The notes under the pieces are model-generated. The model ran no database searches. It saw only the letters and a program-made list of their open reading frames with translations, and had not been told where the DNA came from. A program made the position numbers and the translations under genes. A DNA stretch of 64,000 nucleotides from Bacteroidales bacterium (GTDB lineage Bacteria > Bacteroidota > Bacteroidia > Bacteroidales > Paludibacteraceae), in assembly GCA_015061115.1 (NCBI GenBank), contig SUXE01000010.1, positions 56,654 through 120,653 of the forward strand, in the 5' to 3' direction. Below, piece after piece: positions 9,001 to 16,521 of this stretch (within the stretch, counting starts at the first letter, position 1; each line of letters starts with the position of its first letter).

Positions 9001-10123
9001 TGCTCTCTGCTCAGAAAGTGGAAAAGTAGTGCAGTTGAAAGGATTCAACACAGGAATAATTGATGAGGACGTTTCTGCTTGTTTGAGCAAAGATGCGTTC
9101 CAAACAATGAAGGATTGGGGTTGTTCATCAGTGAGATTGAATTACTCTCCTTACACTCATTCTGACGAGAAAATGGAATTAATCAAATCGTACATCGACA
9201 TCTGTGGTGAGGTAGGATTGTATGCGATCGTCGACTGGCACATTTTAGGAGATAATGAAACGAGATCAGGTAATCCAAATGATTATATCGACGATGCAAA
9301 ATCTTTCTTCAGTGCAATCTCTTCTTATGTCAAGGAGGAAAGATACATGCATGTTCTTTATGATATCTGTAATGAGCCAAGTGATGTAGACTGGAAGAGT
9401 ATAAAGAATTATGCGACTGAGATTCTTCCTGTCATTGAATCAAATGATCCAGGTGCTATTGTCATTGTCGGTACTCCAAATTGGTGTCAGAAGATATTGG
9501 ATCCAGTTAATAATGAGATAGATGAGGAAAAATACAACTTGGGTATCATGTATTCGTTCCACTATTCTGCTTGTGATCATGTTGATTTAGTGGACAATCT
9601 TAGACAAGCGATGAAATATTACCCTGTGTTTATTTCTGAGTGGACAAGTTCTAACAACAAATATGATATAGATAAGGTTTGTTCTGAAAATGCATCTGAA
9701 CTGCTAAAAAATTTAGATAATAATCATCAGATTGTCAGCTGGAACTATTGGGCATGGGCTGGAGAGACAGGTATCTGGAAAAAGTGTGGCACTAATTACC
9801 AAAAGAATAATTTGAATAAAGTAGGTTCTTATATTTTGGTAGACACAGATGAATTCAACTACCCATACAAATCAGAATCTCTTGTTGATGATTTTGATAA
9901 TGACAGATTTGTAGAGGTTGTTCCAAATCCTGCAGGCGAGTCATTCTCCGTAAGATTCAATGGCAATGCTAATGTTTGTATTTATAATACAACAGGACAG
10001 AAGGTACTTGAAAAAGAAGCCTCTAATGTTTTGAATGTCAACGAAAACTTGACATCTGGCATCTACAATATTGTTGTTAGATGTGAAGATTATGTTGAGA
10101 ACATAAAACTAATTGTCAAATAA
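6095..10123 (+). CDS. tandem four-domain GH5 (cellulase-like) protein with T9SS sorting domain
   Basis: 1342 residues from the ATG that opens a clear signal peptide (MKKSLFSIFLFLSCLFSTYA). Four GH5 modules begin near residues 28, 337, 646 and 957 (periods 309, 309 and 311). Each has the Arg strand (SVRLNYSPY), DWHI, acid/base YDICNEP (E159 in unit 1), MYSFHY and the WSW/WAW strand, closest in pattern to GH5_2 endoglucanases. The nucleophile Glu is present in units 1 (E247) and 4 (E1182) but is Asn556 in unit 2 and Ala868 in unit 3. The last ~70 residues (VVPNPAGESF...LTSGIYNIVV) form a Por/T9SS C-terminal sorting domain. Units 1 and 2 are nearly identical in DNA, so that duplication is recent. 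A strong terminator follows. Confidence 0.93.
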   Translation: MKKSLFSIFLFLSCLFSTYAENLGFVAEYGRLKLVGNQLSSEKGDAIQLRGINTGVIGEDACLYRNTFKTIKEWGLSSVRLNYSPYTHSAENVARLKSYIDICAELGLYAIVDWHIIEHMGNSGDPMDFINEATEFFDEISTYTKEKGYMHVIYDICNEPSLVAWKEIKGYAEEILPIIETNDPGAIVIVGTAYWCQKIIEPVADPINADDYNLGIMYSFHYYACSHYSLLGDLRVSMKSIPVYVSEWTSGKFDLDNDNACDANSDYLLSTLDSNIANSQIVSWNYWSWGDTGIWKNCADGVYQENLTGTGKYLVNLLNVTLDSKPAESEYVANFKEYGRLKLVGIQLSSEKGDAIQLKGICTGVIGEDACLDKNTFKTIKEWGLSSVRLNYSPYTHSEENVARLKSYIDICAELGLYAIVDWHIIELMGNSGDPMDFINEATEFFEEITAYVKEKGYMHVLYDICNEPSKVKWEKIKEYAEEILPIIETNDPGAIVIVGTAYWCQNIKEPIANPINAYDYNLGIMYSFHYSACSHYFLLGDLRVSVKSIPVFVSNWTSGMFNLDNDTACDLNSDDMLAILDAGTTNGQLVSWCYWSWGNTGIWKNCGDGIYKENLTGTGNYLVKLLNVTLDSKPVVSEYVVNFKEYGRLKLVGRQLCSEKGDTVQLKGFNTGVIGKDIYECLDRGAFQTMKGWGCKSVRLNYSPYINLSENLKVIKSYIDICAELGLYVIVDWHIFEEGETRSGNPLDYISEATEFFDIISTYVKEEGYMHVLYDICNEPSGVDWKDIKNYAAEILPVIESNDPGAIVIVGTANWSQQIYEASLSPISAKDYDLGIMYSFHYSACNHADLLANLKNALVSVPVFISAWSCSDYTYQPDKVCETESNLLLNIISKYGKVAVSWNYWAWAGETGIWKKCENRKYKEDLTKTGEFITNLLNVNLKSKPIVYKWEENFAEFGRLNTQSGHDFALCSESGKVVQLKGFNTGIIDEDVSACLSKDAFQTMKDWGCSSVRLNYSPYTHSDEKMELIKSYIDICGEVGLYAIVDWHILGDNETRSGNPNDYIDDAKSFFSAISSYVKEERYMHVLYDICNEPSDVDWKSIKNYATEILPVIESNDPGAIVIVGTPNWCQKILDPVNNEIDEEKYNLGIMYSFHYSACDHVDLVDNLRQAMKYYPVFISEWTSSNNKYDIDKVCSENASELLKNLDNNHQIVSWNYWAWAGETGIWKKCGTNYQKNNLNKVGSYILVDTDEFNYPYKSESLVDDFDNDRFVEVVPNPAGESFSVRFNGNANVCIYNTTGQKVLEKEASNVLNVNENLTSGIYNIVVRCEDYVENIKLIVK

Positions 10124-10140
10124 TTAGTTTGACTGACCTA

Positions 10141-10172
10141 AAGAGGCGGTAATGCATGCATTACCGCCTCTT
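10141..10172 (+). terminator. intrinsic terminator of the GH5 gene
   Basis: A perfect 16-bp inverted repeat (left arm AAGAGGCGGTAATGCA) with no unpaired spacer between the arms, followed by a T-rich stretch, 18 bp after the stop codon. Confidence 0.85.
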
Positions 10173-10190
10173 TTATTTTATCACGTTAAT

Positions 10191-10222
10191 TTTGTTCTGC
10201 AAATGAAAAAATTGTATTTTTG
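10191..10222 (+). promoter_or_regulatory. Bacteroidetes promoter for the decarboxylase-like/plsC genes
   Basis: -33 TTTG (10191-10194), 20-bp spacer, -7 TATTTTTG (10215-10222), 26 bp before the ATG at 10249. Both boxes and the spacing match the Bacteroides consensus. Confidence 0.75.
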
Positions 10223-10248
10223 GGCTGAAATTCAAATGGGAAAGGGCT

Positions 10249-10863
10249 ATGGAAGCTAACAAGCAAGTAAAAGAGGGCAATGGATATATATTTGCCTACT
10301 ATTTTGACGAGGAGTTCATTGGAAAGGATTGTTTTCTTTCGAAGGAACAGAAGAAGAATTTTGAGGGAGGTTTCGGTGCAGTAATCTTTGCAAACTATAC
10401 AAAATCATCGATAGGACCATATCAGGAACTTTTGTTCATTCCTGGTAAGTTTGCCATTGATGGAGATGAATCATATATGGTGTCGAAAGCATATTGTTCG
10501 TCAGCGGCAGCTATGGAACAGCAGGTGTTTGGTAAGAAGGAACTGGCTGATTTCAAGATTGAGAAGGTCGACGACAAGACAGAGACAATCATAGTGACAC
10601 GTGATGGGAAACCGATTTTCAGAATAGAGGTTCAGACGTGGGGATTCAATATTCCTATGACATCTGATATGGTCAAGTTCCCGCTTGTATCTGTGGAAGA
10701 CGGAAAGGTTGTGAAGTGGGATTACAACGGAAGCGGCACAGCAAGTTTTGCGAAGATAGAGGCAATCGGAGTGCGACCTGCCAAGTTTCCTGACGTAGCG
10801 TTGTTCTCACCGCTTGTCGGAATACACTTTGAGAAGTTTAATATTGACTACATTAAAAAATAA
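10249..10863 (+). CDS. acetoacetate-decarboxylase-like (ADC superfamily) protein
   Basis: 204 residues, cytoplasmic. The segment SSIGPYQELLFIPGKF matches the conserved 'vGPYxEl' strand of the acetoacetate decarboxylase superfamily, and the general order of strands fits that fold. The true enzyme uses a catalytic Lys; I could not place an equivalent Lys with certainty, so the reaction is not assigned. It has its own promoter and is followed after 11 bp by an acyltransferase gene, suggesting co-transcription and possibly a lipid-related role (inference). Confidence 0.65.
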   Translation: MEANKQVKEGNGYIFAYYFDEEFIGKDCFLSKEQKKNFEGGFGAVIFANYTKSSIGPYQELLFIPGKFAIDGDESYMVSKAYCSSAAAMEQQVFGKKELADFKIEKVDDKTETIIVTRDGKPIFRIEVQTWGFNIPMTSDMVKFPLVSVEDGKVVKWDYNGSGTASFAKIEAIGVRPAKFPDVALFSPLVGIHFEKFNIDYIKK

Positions 10864-10874
10864 CAGCGACGATA

Positions 10875-11729
10875 ATGGGGAATATTTCTTGTTTGAACGG
10901 AGAGAAGTATAAAGAGTTGAAAGTCAAGGAGGGAGTCTATGTGCCGGATATGGCTATTGATTATCCCAACGACGATCCGTTTCGCCGAATGGTGAAAGTG
11001 GAGGTGGTGAAGGATTTGAAGTTTGATGAGAACTATCCATATCTTGATGAGACGCCGGATTTCAAGAGAAACGCGTTTCTTTGTGATATGAAGACATACC
11101 TTTGCAACTTTTTGAACTGGATGATATACGGATTAAAGGTTGAGAACAAGAAGGTGTTAGACGGTAAGGATTTCAGCAACGGTGCCATCACAGTTGCGAA
11201 CCATCAGTATCGTTGGGATGTGCCAGGTATCAGACAAGCAGTCGGTTACCGTCGACTTTGGATTCCTGCGTGGGCGGACACATTCAAGACAAGCGACTAT
11301 TTCAATCTTCGAGGAGCGAGATGTATTCCTATTCCTGATAATATGGGTGGAATAAAGAAGTTCAATGAGGCGTTCGACACTTTGCACGAGAGAAAAGAGT
11401 GGTTCCATATCTTCCCAGAGGGAGTGCGTTGGGATTTCTACAAACCATTCAAGCCATTCCGTAAGGGAGCGTTCAACTGGGCATACAAGTATGACATGCC
11501 AATCATTCCGATGGTGTACGTCCACCGTGAGCGTACAGGCTGGAGAAAATTGTTTGCCAAGGGAGAGCCGTTGATGACACTCAAGGTGCTTGAGCCGATG
11601 TATGCGGACAAGTCGTTGCCAAGAAAGCAGGCTGTAGACAAGTTGCGTAAGGAGGTTTATGAGAAGATGCTCGACGCTGCTGGAATCATCCACAATCCTT
11701 GGCCAATGATTCCTGAGGTTGACAATTGA
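10875..11729 (+). CDS. PlsC-type 1-acyl-sn-glycerol-3-phosphate acyltransferase
   Basis: 284 residues. It carries the acyltransferase signatures: NHQYRWD with H110-x4-D115 (catalytic pair) and FPEGVRWD at residues 180-187 (phosphate-binding FPEG block). The family transfers an acyl chain to lysophosphatidic acid or a related acceptor at the inner membrane. The N-terminal 80 residues are atypically polar, and no strong transmembrane helix is apparent except a short hydrophobic segment near residues 75-90 (YLCNFLNWMIYGL). The exact acceptor (glycerolipid or other) is uncertain. It forms a two-gene unit with the upstream decarboxylase-like gene. Confidence 0.85.
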   Translation: MGNISCLNGEKYKELKVKEGVYVPDMAIDYPNDDPFRRMVKVEVVKDLKFDENYPYLDETPDFKRNAFLCDMKTYLCNFLNWMIYGLKVENKKVLDGKDFSNGAITVANHQYRWDVPGIRQAVGYRRLWIPAWADTFKTSDYFNLRGARCIPIPDNMGGIKKFNEAFDTLHERKEWFHIFPEGVRWDFYKPFKPFRKGAFNWAYKYDMPIIPMVYVHRERTGWRKLFAKGEPLMTLKVLEPMYADKSLPRKQAVDKLRKEVYEKMLDAAGIIHNPWPMIPEVDN

Positions 11730-11804
11730 TTTTTATAAAGGTTGAATTATAATCAGCTTAAGTTGATATGATTGCTATATAAGGAAATCAATAATAAAAC
11801 AAAA

Positions 11805-11838
11805 CCCGATAGTTTGAGATAACTCAGGGACTACCGGG
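11805..11838 (+). terminator. hairpin between plsC-like gene and abi gene
   Basis: Inverted repeat CCCGATAGTTTGAG / CTCAGGGACTACCGGG, imperfect but long, 75 bp after the acyltransferase stop. A run of seven T occurs about 25 bp further on, so it may be a weak terminator or attenuator for the following gene. Confidence 0.5.
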
Positions 11839-11880
11839 AATAAACAGTACAAAGTTCTATTTTTTTCTCAAAAAAACAAA

Positions 11881-12564
11881 ATGAAATATAAACAATTTGA
11901 GGAAACAATATCAGCATCAAGAATGTCCCGTTATTTAAGAGGATGTAATGGGGATACTCGTAAGGCCATGAGACTCTACAGAGAAAATCTGAGATTGTCG
12001 CAGCAGATGTTCACAATTGTCAGTTGTTTTGAGATTTCCTTAAGAAATGCAATAGATAAAGAGTTGACAAAAAAATTTGGAGATGAATGGTTACGTGATT
12101 TTGTTTTGTCTGGTGGAATATTTGACAACAGTAAATTCGACAGGACAAACAAAATAATTTTAAAAGCGTATAAAGGGCTATCTTCAAATTATACCCATTT
12201 TAAACTTATTGCGGAAATGGAGTTTGGAATATGGAAATATATGTTTTCAAACCCACAATATAAAGCGACAGGTCGGTGTTTGTTAAATATTTTTCCAAAT
12301 AAACCCAAATCCACACCATCTGATCACTATGACAACTCATTTATTTTTAATGAACTTGATAAAATAAATAAATTGAGGAATCGTATAGCTCATCATGAAC
12401 CGATATGCTTTCAGCGTTCAACGGATATTGTTGATTTAACTTATGTGACTCAGCAATATACAAGAATAAAAACTTTATTTAGTTGGATGGATATAGATTT
12501 CAAAGCATTGGTGTATGGGCTAGATCAATTCAATAAATGTTGTAATAAAATTAACTCAATATAA
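11881..12564 (+). CDS. Abi-like (AbiD/AbiF, Abi_2) HEPN-domain protein
   Basis: 227 residues. The pattern 'NLRLSQQMFTIVSCFEISLRN' followed by FGDEW matches the N-terminal half of the Abi_2 family. Near residues 166-174 it has RNRIAHHEP, the R-x4-H motif of HEPN ribonucleases. Known AbiD/AbiF proteins act in phage abortive infection or RNA cleavage; this role is inferred here. Its stop codon is 1 bp from the ATG of the thioesterase gene. It is AT-rich compared with the flanking genes, consistent with recent acquisition into a housekeeping stretch. Confidence 0.8.
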   Translation: MKYKQFEETISASRMSRYLRGCNGDTRKAMRLYRENLRLSQQMFTIVSCFEISLRNAIDKELTKKFGDEWLRDFVLSGGIFDNSKFDRTNKIILKAYKGLSSNYTHFKLIAEMEFGIWKYMFSNPQYKATGRCLLNIFPNKPKSTPSDHYDNSFIFNELDKINKLRNRIAHHEPICFQRSTDIVDLTYVTQQYTRIKTLFSWMDIDFKALVYGLDQFNKCCNKINSI

Positions 12565-12565
12565 A

Positions 12566-12940
12566 ATGAATATCAACGATATATCAGTAAAGAAATATAC
12601 AGTTGCAGACAAGGATTCGGCTGTAAATCTTGGAAGTGGTGGACTTAATGTGTTCGGCACTCCTGCTCTTGTCGCAAAGATGGAGCAGACAGCGCTTGAG
12701 ATGGTCCGTCCTGATCTTGACGCTAACAGCGACACTGTGGGCATCGAAATCAATGTGAAGCATGTGAAGGCTACGGCGATTGGCAAAACTGTTACAGTTG
12801 AGGCCAAGATTGTCAATATCGACGGCAGAAAAATCTGTTTTGAGATCACAGCCACAGATGAGGCTGGCGACGTGATCGGCACTGCGTACCATGAGAGATT
12901 CGTGGTGGACAAGCAGAGATTCATGTCAAAATTGCAGTAA
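12566..12940 (+). CDS. hotdog-fold thioesterase (FlK-like)
   Basis: 124 residues, a single hotdog domain. The N-terminal pattern SGGLNVFGTPALVAKMEQTA is that of the fluoroacetyl-CoA thioesterase-like group, with Glu in the central helix, and it is followed by VGIEINVKHVKATAIGKTVT and a C-terminal GTAYHERFVVD strand. It probably hydrolyses a small acyl-CoA; the substrate is unknown. It overlaps neither neighbour but is tightly packed (1 bp after the abi gene, 4 bp before recO). Confidence 0.8.
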   Translation: MNINDISVKKYTVADKDSAVNLGSGGLNVFGTPALVAKMEQTALEMVRPDLDANSDTVGIEINVKHVKATAIGKTVTVEAKIVNIDGRKICFEITATDEAGDVIGTAYHERFVVDKQRFMSKLQ

Positions 12941-12944
12941 GACG

Positions 12945-13676
12945 ATGCTCATCACTACTCGTGCGATCATACTTGGTGCGGTGCGTACAGCTGGCGACAA
13001 GCTTGTGGTGCGCACGCTCACTGAAGAGGCGGGAAGAGTGGATTTTATCGTTTATGGGGCATGGAGCAAACGGTCGGGACATAAAGCGTCATATATATTT
13101 CCTCTTTCTGCTGTGGATGTGACGTGGGATTACCGTCCCAACAAGGAGTTGCCGACGTTGAAGGAAGCCACTCCGTCTTATCCGTTGATCGATCTCTTCA
13201 TACAGCCTGAAAAGTCGACAATAGCGATGTTTCTGGCTGAGATATTTGTCAGGAGTATCCATAAGGGAGAGGAGACGCAGGAGATCTTCGACTATTGTTG
13301 GCAGACAGTAGCGTCGCTCGAACATACACAGCGTAATATTGCCAATTTCCACATCGCCACGCTTGTCGGGTTGAGCCGTCTGCTTGGAATCCAGCCAAAC
13401 GCGGAGAAGCATCAGAAAAATGTCTATTTCGACCTTTCCACGAGTCAATATGAATATAATATGCCGTTGCACGCATTCTACCTTAACCACCAGCACACGG
13501 CATTCCTTCCTACCTTATTGAGAATCAACTACCGAAATATGCGTTTCTACCGTCTTGACAGGACGGAACGCCAGTTTTTGCTTGAGACAATCATCACGTA
13601 TTTCAAACTACATATTCCGGAATTTGGAGATGTCAAGTCGTTGAAGACATTGATGGAGGTGTATAATCTGTTGTGA
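12945..13676 (+). CDS. recO: DNA repair protein RecO
   Basis: 243 residues from the ATG four bases after the thioesterase stop; an upstream in-frame start at 12891 would overlap that gene by 50 bp and add residues unlike RecO. RecO loads RecA on SSB-coated DNA with RecR in RecF-pathway repair. Visible features are the N-terminal OB-fold start (ITTRAIILGAVRTAGDKLVVRTLTEEAGRVDFIVYG) and the helical C-terminal domain ending in the usual 'LKTLMEVYNLL'. The zinc-binding Cys residues of some RecO proteins are not seen, which is common in Bacteroidales. Confidence 0.88.
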   Translation: MLITTRAIILGAVRTAGDKLVVRTLTEEAGRVDFIVYGAWSKRSGHKASYIFPLSAVDVTWDYRPNKELPTLKEATPSYPLIDLFIQPEKSTIAMFLAEIFVRSIHKGEETQEIFDYCWQTVASLEHTQRNIANFHIATLVGLSRLLGIQPNAEKHQKNVYFDLSTSQYEYNMPLHAFYLNHQHTAFLPTLLRINYRNMRFYRLDRTERQFLLETIITYFKLHIPEFGDVKSLKTLMEVYNLL

Positions 13677-13770
13677 GCCATAGGCGAGCACACAGAATTT
13701 AATAAAACCACAGAGGTCAGAATATCCCAGAGAAAAGTCTACGACTTTTTGAGAGGAAGAGGGGAAAATT
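13674..13770 (+). repeat. dispersed repeat, related to 49969-50065
   Basis: Begins at the recO stop codon. Shared blocks with the copy near 50 kb include TAGGCGAGCACA, TAAAACCA, CAGAG and AAGTCTACGACT. A short piece of the same family may remain near 16455-16475 (reverse orientation, TCTCTGTGGTTTTATT). Identity is partial; it appears to be a decayed dispersed element. Confidence 0.55.
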
Positions 13771-13803
13771 AATAATATCGAGATGATTCGTCAAAAAATT
13801 AGC

Positions 13804-13811
13804 TATCTTTG
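13804..13811 (+). promoter_or_regulatory. Bacteroidetes -7 box deciding the start of the protease gene
   Basis: TATCTTTG matches TAnnTTTG. It lies inside the extended reading frame starting at 13783 but 25 bp upstream of the ATG at 13837, so the later ATG is the likely start. Confidence 0.6.
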
Positions 13812-13836
13812 CAACGATATTTTCAAAAACATATAT

Positions 13837-15369
13837 ATGAAATTTAAGATTAGTCCGAAAAATTGTCCTCCTAAAAATGGGGGAGGTAATGCGAAACTGG
13901 TGATTAATGCTTCCCTGGTTTTGTCTGTTTTGTGTGGTGTGCCATCCTGTACGGATGAGATTGAAAATGAAATCGTAGAAAACAATGCTAAGATGCAGGA
14001 ATTTGATGCGAGTGACGGAACTCTGAGATTAGGAAAGAAGATTCCAAATCCTTATTCATTAAAAGTGGTTCAGCAGGCCTACAACGAACTGGCTGAACAA
14101 TCTGGATTGAGATCATGTGAGACTCTCGCACCCACACACTTGTATCTAAAGTTCGCACCCAAGAATCTTGAAGAGTTGAGACTTCTTGAGTCAGACACCA
14201 CGTTGTATTTTTATAATTATCCGCTCGACGTTGAGTTGATAGGAGAAGGCGGAGGATACCACGATCCTTCATTGCCAGACACAGTGCCCACATATCAGTA
14301 TGTGTGCGTGCCTATAGATCATCCGTTGCCAGAAGTGGAGTATGAAGTGTTGGATGAAATCTATTATGAAGAGGATGATGAGGCGGAACTTCGTTCGGGC
14401 AGTGCTATTTCATGGGAGCAGCTTGAAGAAAAAGCTTATTTGTTAGCTGGAGACAGTTCAATAATCTCAACTCCTGAGACAAGAGGATCGAAACAGTGGA
14501 GAGCACAAGGATTTTTGTACTATTATGATAGCAGGAAGAATGCCAGAGAACCTTTGGTTGGCGTTCCAGTTAGAATGCGATATCATTTAATTACGTATCA
14601 GAATTGTACCGATAAAAACGGATATTTCCGATCTGAAAAGCTAAGAAGAGGGGATTGCAAGTATTCCATTGAGTGGAAAAGGGATGCATTCAGAATAAGG
14701 CCCAATACAGGATTGTCTACTGCGGATTATGTCATTCAAGAGAATAAAAGTTCTGTTAATAAAACATTTCGTCCAGACGAAAACATTAATCAGTGGTTTT
14801 ATGCGACAGTTTTTCGTGGAACACATCATTATTTTTATGAGGATGTATATGGATTGCCTCGTCCACAAAACAATATGGAGATAAGGGCATCCAACCATTC
14901 GGATAATGATAATGGATTGTTTGAAACAGGAGGTTCTACAGAGGTTCATATTTACAGAAATGATCGAAATTCAAAAGAAATTACAGAAACAGTTTTTCAT
15001 GAATTGACTCATTCTGCTCATTTTGATAAAACGAGTTATTCTACTTACTCAAATACAAAAACAAAGATTAAGGACAGTTGGGCTTGTGCTGTTGCGTATG
15101 TAATGACTGTTGATATGTATGGTTCCAACTCACGATATTATGATAAAGATCAATATACAGGGCTAATTATTGATTTGAATGATGATGACACAACCTATGC
15201 GGAAGAATATATAACAGGTGATTATGTGAAAGGATATAGCCTTCAACAATTGTGGATTGTTGTCAAGTCTTCTAAGACTGTTGATGCGTTTAAAACTAAT
15301 CTTAAAAACTTTTATTCAAATGAAACAGAGCAATATTTGGATGATCTCTTCAGCTATTGGGGCTGGTAG
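13837..15369 (+). CDS. lipoprotein with HExxH zinc-metalloprotease motif
   Basis: 510 residues from the ATG downstream of a -7 box. A hydrophobic stretch (LVINASLVLSVLCGVPSC) ends in a plausible lipobox Cys, so the protein is probably outer-membrane or surface anchored. Around residue 388 is FHELTHSAHF, giving H388-E389-x-x-H392; an Asp in KDSWACAVAY near residue 413 is a candidate third zinc ligand. The region around residues 210-300 resembles a carboxypeptidase-regulatory-like beta domain (VPVRMRYHL...DKNGYFRSEKLRRG). No named family was recognised. Two small lipoproteins follow, the first overlapping by 50 bp. Confidence 0.75.
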   Translation: MKFKISPKNCPPKNGGGNAKLVINASLVLSVLCGVPSCTDEIENEIVENNAKMQEFDASDGTLRLGKKIPNPYSLKVVQQAYNELAEQSGLRSCETLAPTHLYLKFAPKNLEELRLLESDTTLYFYNYPLDVELIGEGGGYHDPSLPDTVPTYQYVCVPIDHPLPEVEYEVLDEIYYEEDDEAELRSGSAISWEQLEEKAYLLAGDSSIISTPETRGSKQWRAQGFLYYYDSRKNAREPLVGVPVRMRYHLITYQNCTDKNGYFRSEKLRRGDCKYSIEWKRDAFRIRPNTGLSTADYVIQENKSSVNKTFRPDENINQWFYATVFRGTHHYFYEDVYGLPRPQNNMEIRASNHSDNDNGLFETGGSTEVHIYRNDRNSKEITETVFHELTHSAHFDKTSYSTYSNTKTKIKDSWACAVAYVMTVDMYGSNSRYYDKDQYTGLIIDLNDDDTTYAEEYITGDYVKGYSLQQLWIVVKSSKTVDAFKTNLKNFYSNETEQYLDDLFSYWGW

Positions 15370-15763
15370 TCTTTTTACTTCCTGTCATGATGGGGATATG
15401 GTTGATCCAGTAGATCAATATGATATTCGTAAGTTCGAGATCAAAAATGTAGGATCTTCATCATTGAGAATTAAAACATATAATCAATGGTTTACGACAG
15501 ATACATTGGTTGACTGTAATTCTGTTGTGGAGTTAGATGATTCAAAATTTTGTGATGATATTGATTCCATGCAGATTGGTTATGGTAATGAGTTGTTGTC
15601 ATTCAAAGTAATGCCATATCATGATGAAAGAATTTTCTATAAACCTAAATGGTTTACAGACAATGCTAAAGTGGAGTTTCTTTCGTCAAACACAGCGTTA
15701 TTTAAAATTTCTATAGATGAAAAAGCTATAGAAGAAATCAGGAATGAATTGGCAAAGGAATAG
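15320..15763 (+). CDS. small lipoprotein of unknown function
   Basis: 147 residues. I chose the ATG at 15320 because it gives a lipoprotein-type N-terminus (MKQSNIWMISSAIGAGSLFTSC); an earlier in-frame start at 15257 would place unrelated residues before it. It overlaps the end of the metalloprotease gene by 50 bp in another frame, suggesting translational coupling. The mature part is beta-rich and acidic, with no recognised domain. A repeat-type hairpin terminator follows 10 bp after the stop. Confidence 0.7.
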   Translation: MKQSNIWMISSAIGAGSLFTSCHDGDMVDPVDQYDIRKFEIKNVGSSSLRIKTYNQWFTTDTLVDCNSVVELDDSKFCDDIDSMQIGYGNELLSFKVMPYHDERIFYKPKWFTDNAKVEFLSSNTALFKISIDEKAIEEIRNELAKE

Positions 15764-15773
15764 ATCAAGAATT

Positions 15774-15803
15774 AAGAGTGGAGAATTTCGGTTCTTCACT
15801 CTT
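15774..15803 (+). terminator. terminator hairpin, dispersed repeat family copy 1
   Basis: Stem AAGAGTGGAGAA / TTCTTCACTCTT with a six-base loop and a T run. Near-identical hairpins occur at 16284-16315 and 40383-40416. Confidence 0.75.
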
Positions 15804-15836
15804 TTTGATGATATTTGTGAGTAAAATCTATAGACA

Positions 15837-16274
15837 ATGAAACAAGCAGGAAAATTGAATCTTTGTTTACTTATTGGGCTAATATATAGTCTTGCATCTT
15901 GTGATGAAGACTTAACAGAACCCAATATTTATGCATCATATTTCTACATCAATGATACATCAGATTCTTTGTTTGTGGACTTCCATTATTCATACGAGGA
16001 TTATAAGGGAGAACTACAACAAGGGTATAGGTCATATTCACTAGGCTTAAGAGATACAATGGTCTTCTTATTTGGAGAACATCCTGATGATATAGATAGG
16101 GCAGATACATTATCGATGAAAAACAGTAAAGGAGAATATGTGTTCTTTCATGCTGATTGGGGTACATTTTGGAATGAGAAATATTATGGTGTAGAAAATG
16201 GAGAATATACTAACAGATATTTCTTTATTGATGATTCCACACTTGCCAAGTGTGACACGATGTTGAAGAATTGA
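15837..16274 (+). CDS. small lipoprotein of unknown function
   Basis: 145 residues. The N-terminus (MKQAGKLNLCLLIGLIYSLASC) is a signal peptide ending in a clear lipobox (LASC). The mature protein is rich in Asp, Tyr and Phe and has no recognised domain. It lies after the metalloprotease and a first small lipoprotein, and like the latter is closed by a member of the same repeated terminator family, so the pair of gene-plus-terminator units may have spread or duplicated together (inference). Confidence 0.7.
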   Translation: MKQAGKLNLCLLIGLIYSLASCDEDLTEPNIYASYFYINDTSDSLFVDFHYSYEDYKGELQQGYRSYSLGLRDTMVFLFGEHPDDIDRADTLSMKNSKGEYVFFHADWGTFWNEKYYGVENGEYTNRYFFIDDSTLAKCDTMLKN

Positions 16275-16283
16275 TCAAGAATT

Positions 16284-16315
16284 AGAGTGGAGGATTTCGG
16301 TTCTTCACTCTTTTT
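16284..16315 (+). terminator. terminator hairpin, dispersed repeat family copy 2
   Basis: Stem AGAGTGGAGGA / TTCTTCACTCT, same loop (TTTCGG) as copy 1, followed by TTTTT. Ten bases upstream is the stop codon of the preceding lipoprotein. Confidence 0.75.
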
Positions 16316-16521
16316 AATTAACGTGATTTCGACGAATTGTAATTTGCAAATTTGCAATAACGAACAATCATAAAAGAAATGTTTATTCCACTTTATGATT
16401 GAATTCTTACATCTTTTTTTCTCATAAAAAGGCGTAACCTTTCTCTGTTAACTTTGTGTCTCTGTGGTTTTATTATTTCATCGAATTGACGTTATCTAGT
16501 TGGCAGTGGAGTGGGGATTAT
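16316..16521. other. intergenic region with repeat relics
   Basis: Holds AT-rich DNA and a fragment (near 16430-16475) resembling, in reverse, the TAAAACCACAGAG block of the dispersed repeat at 13674. No gene is seen. Confidence 0.4.

Noticed and set aside
13783-13836. Longer start of the metalloprotease gene
   Set aside because: A -7 box (13804-13811) lies inside this stretch, so transcription begins after it.
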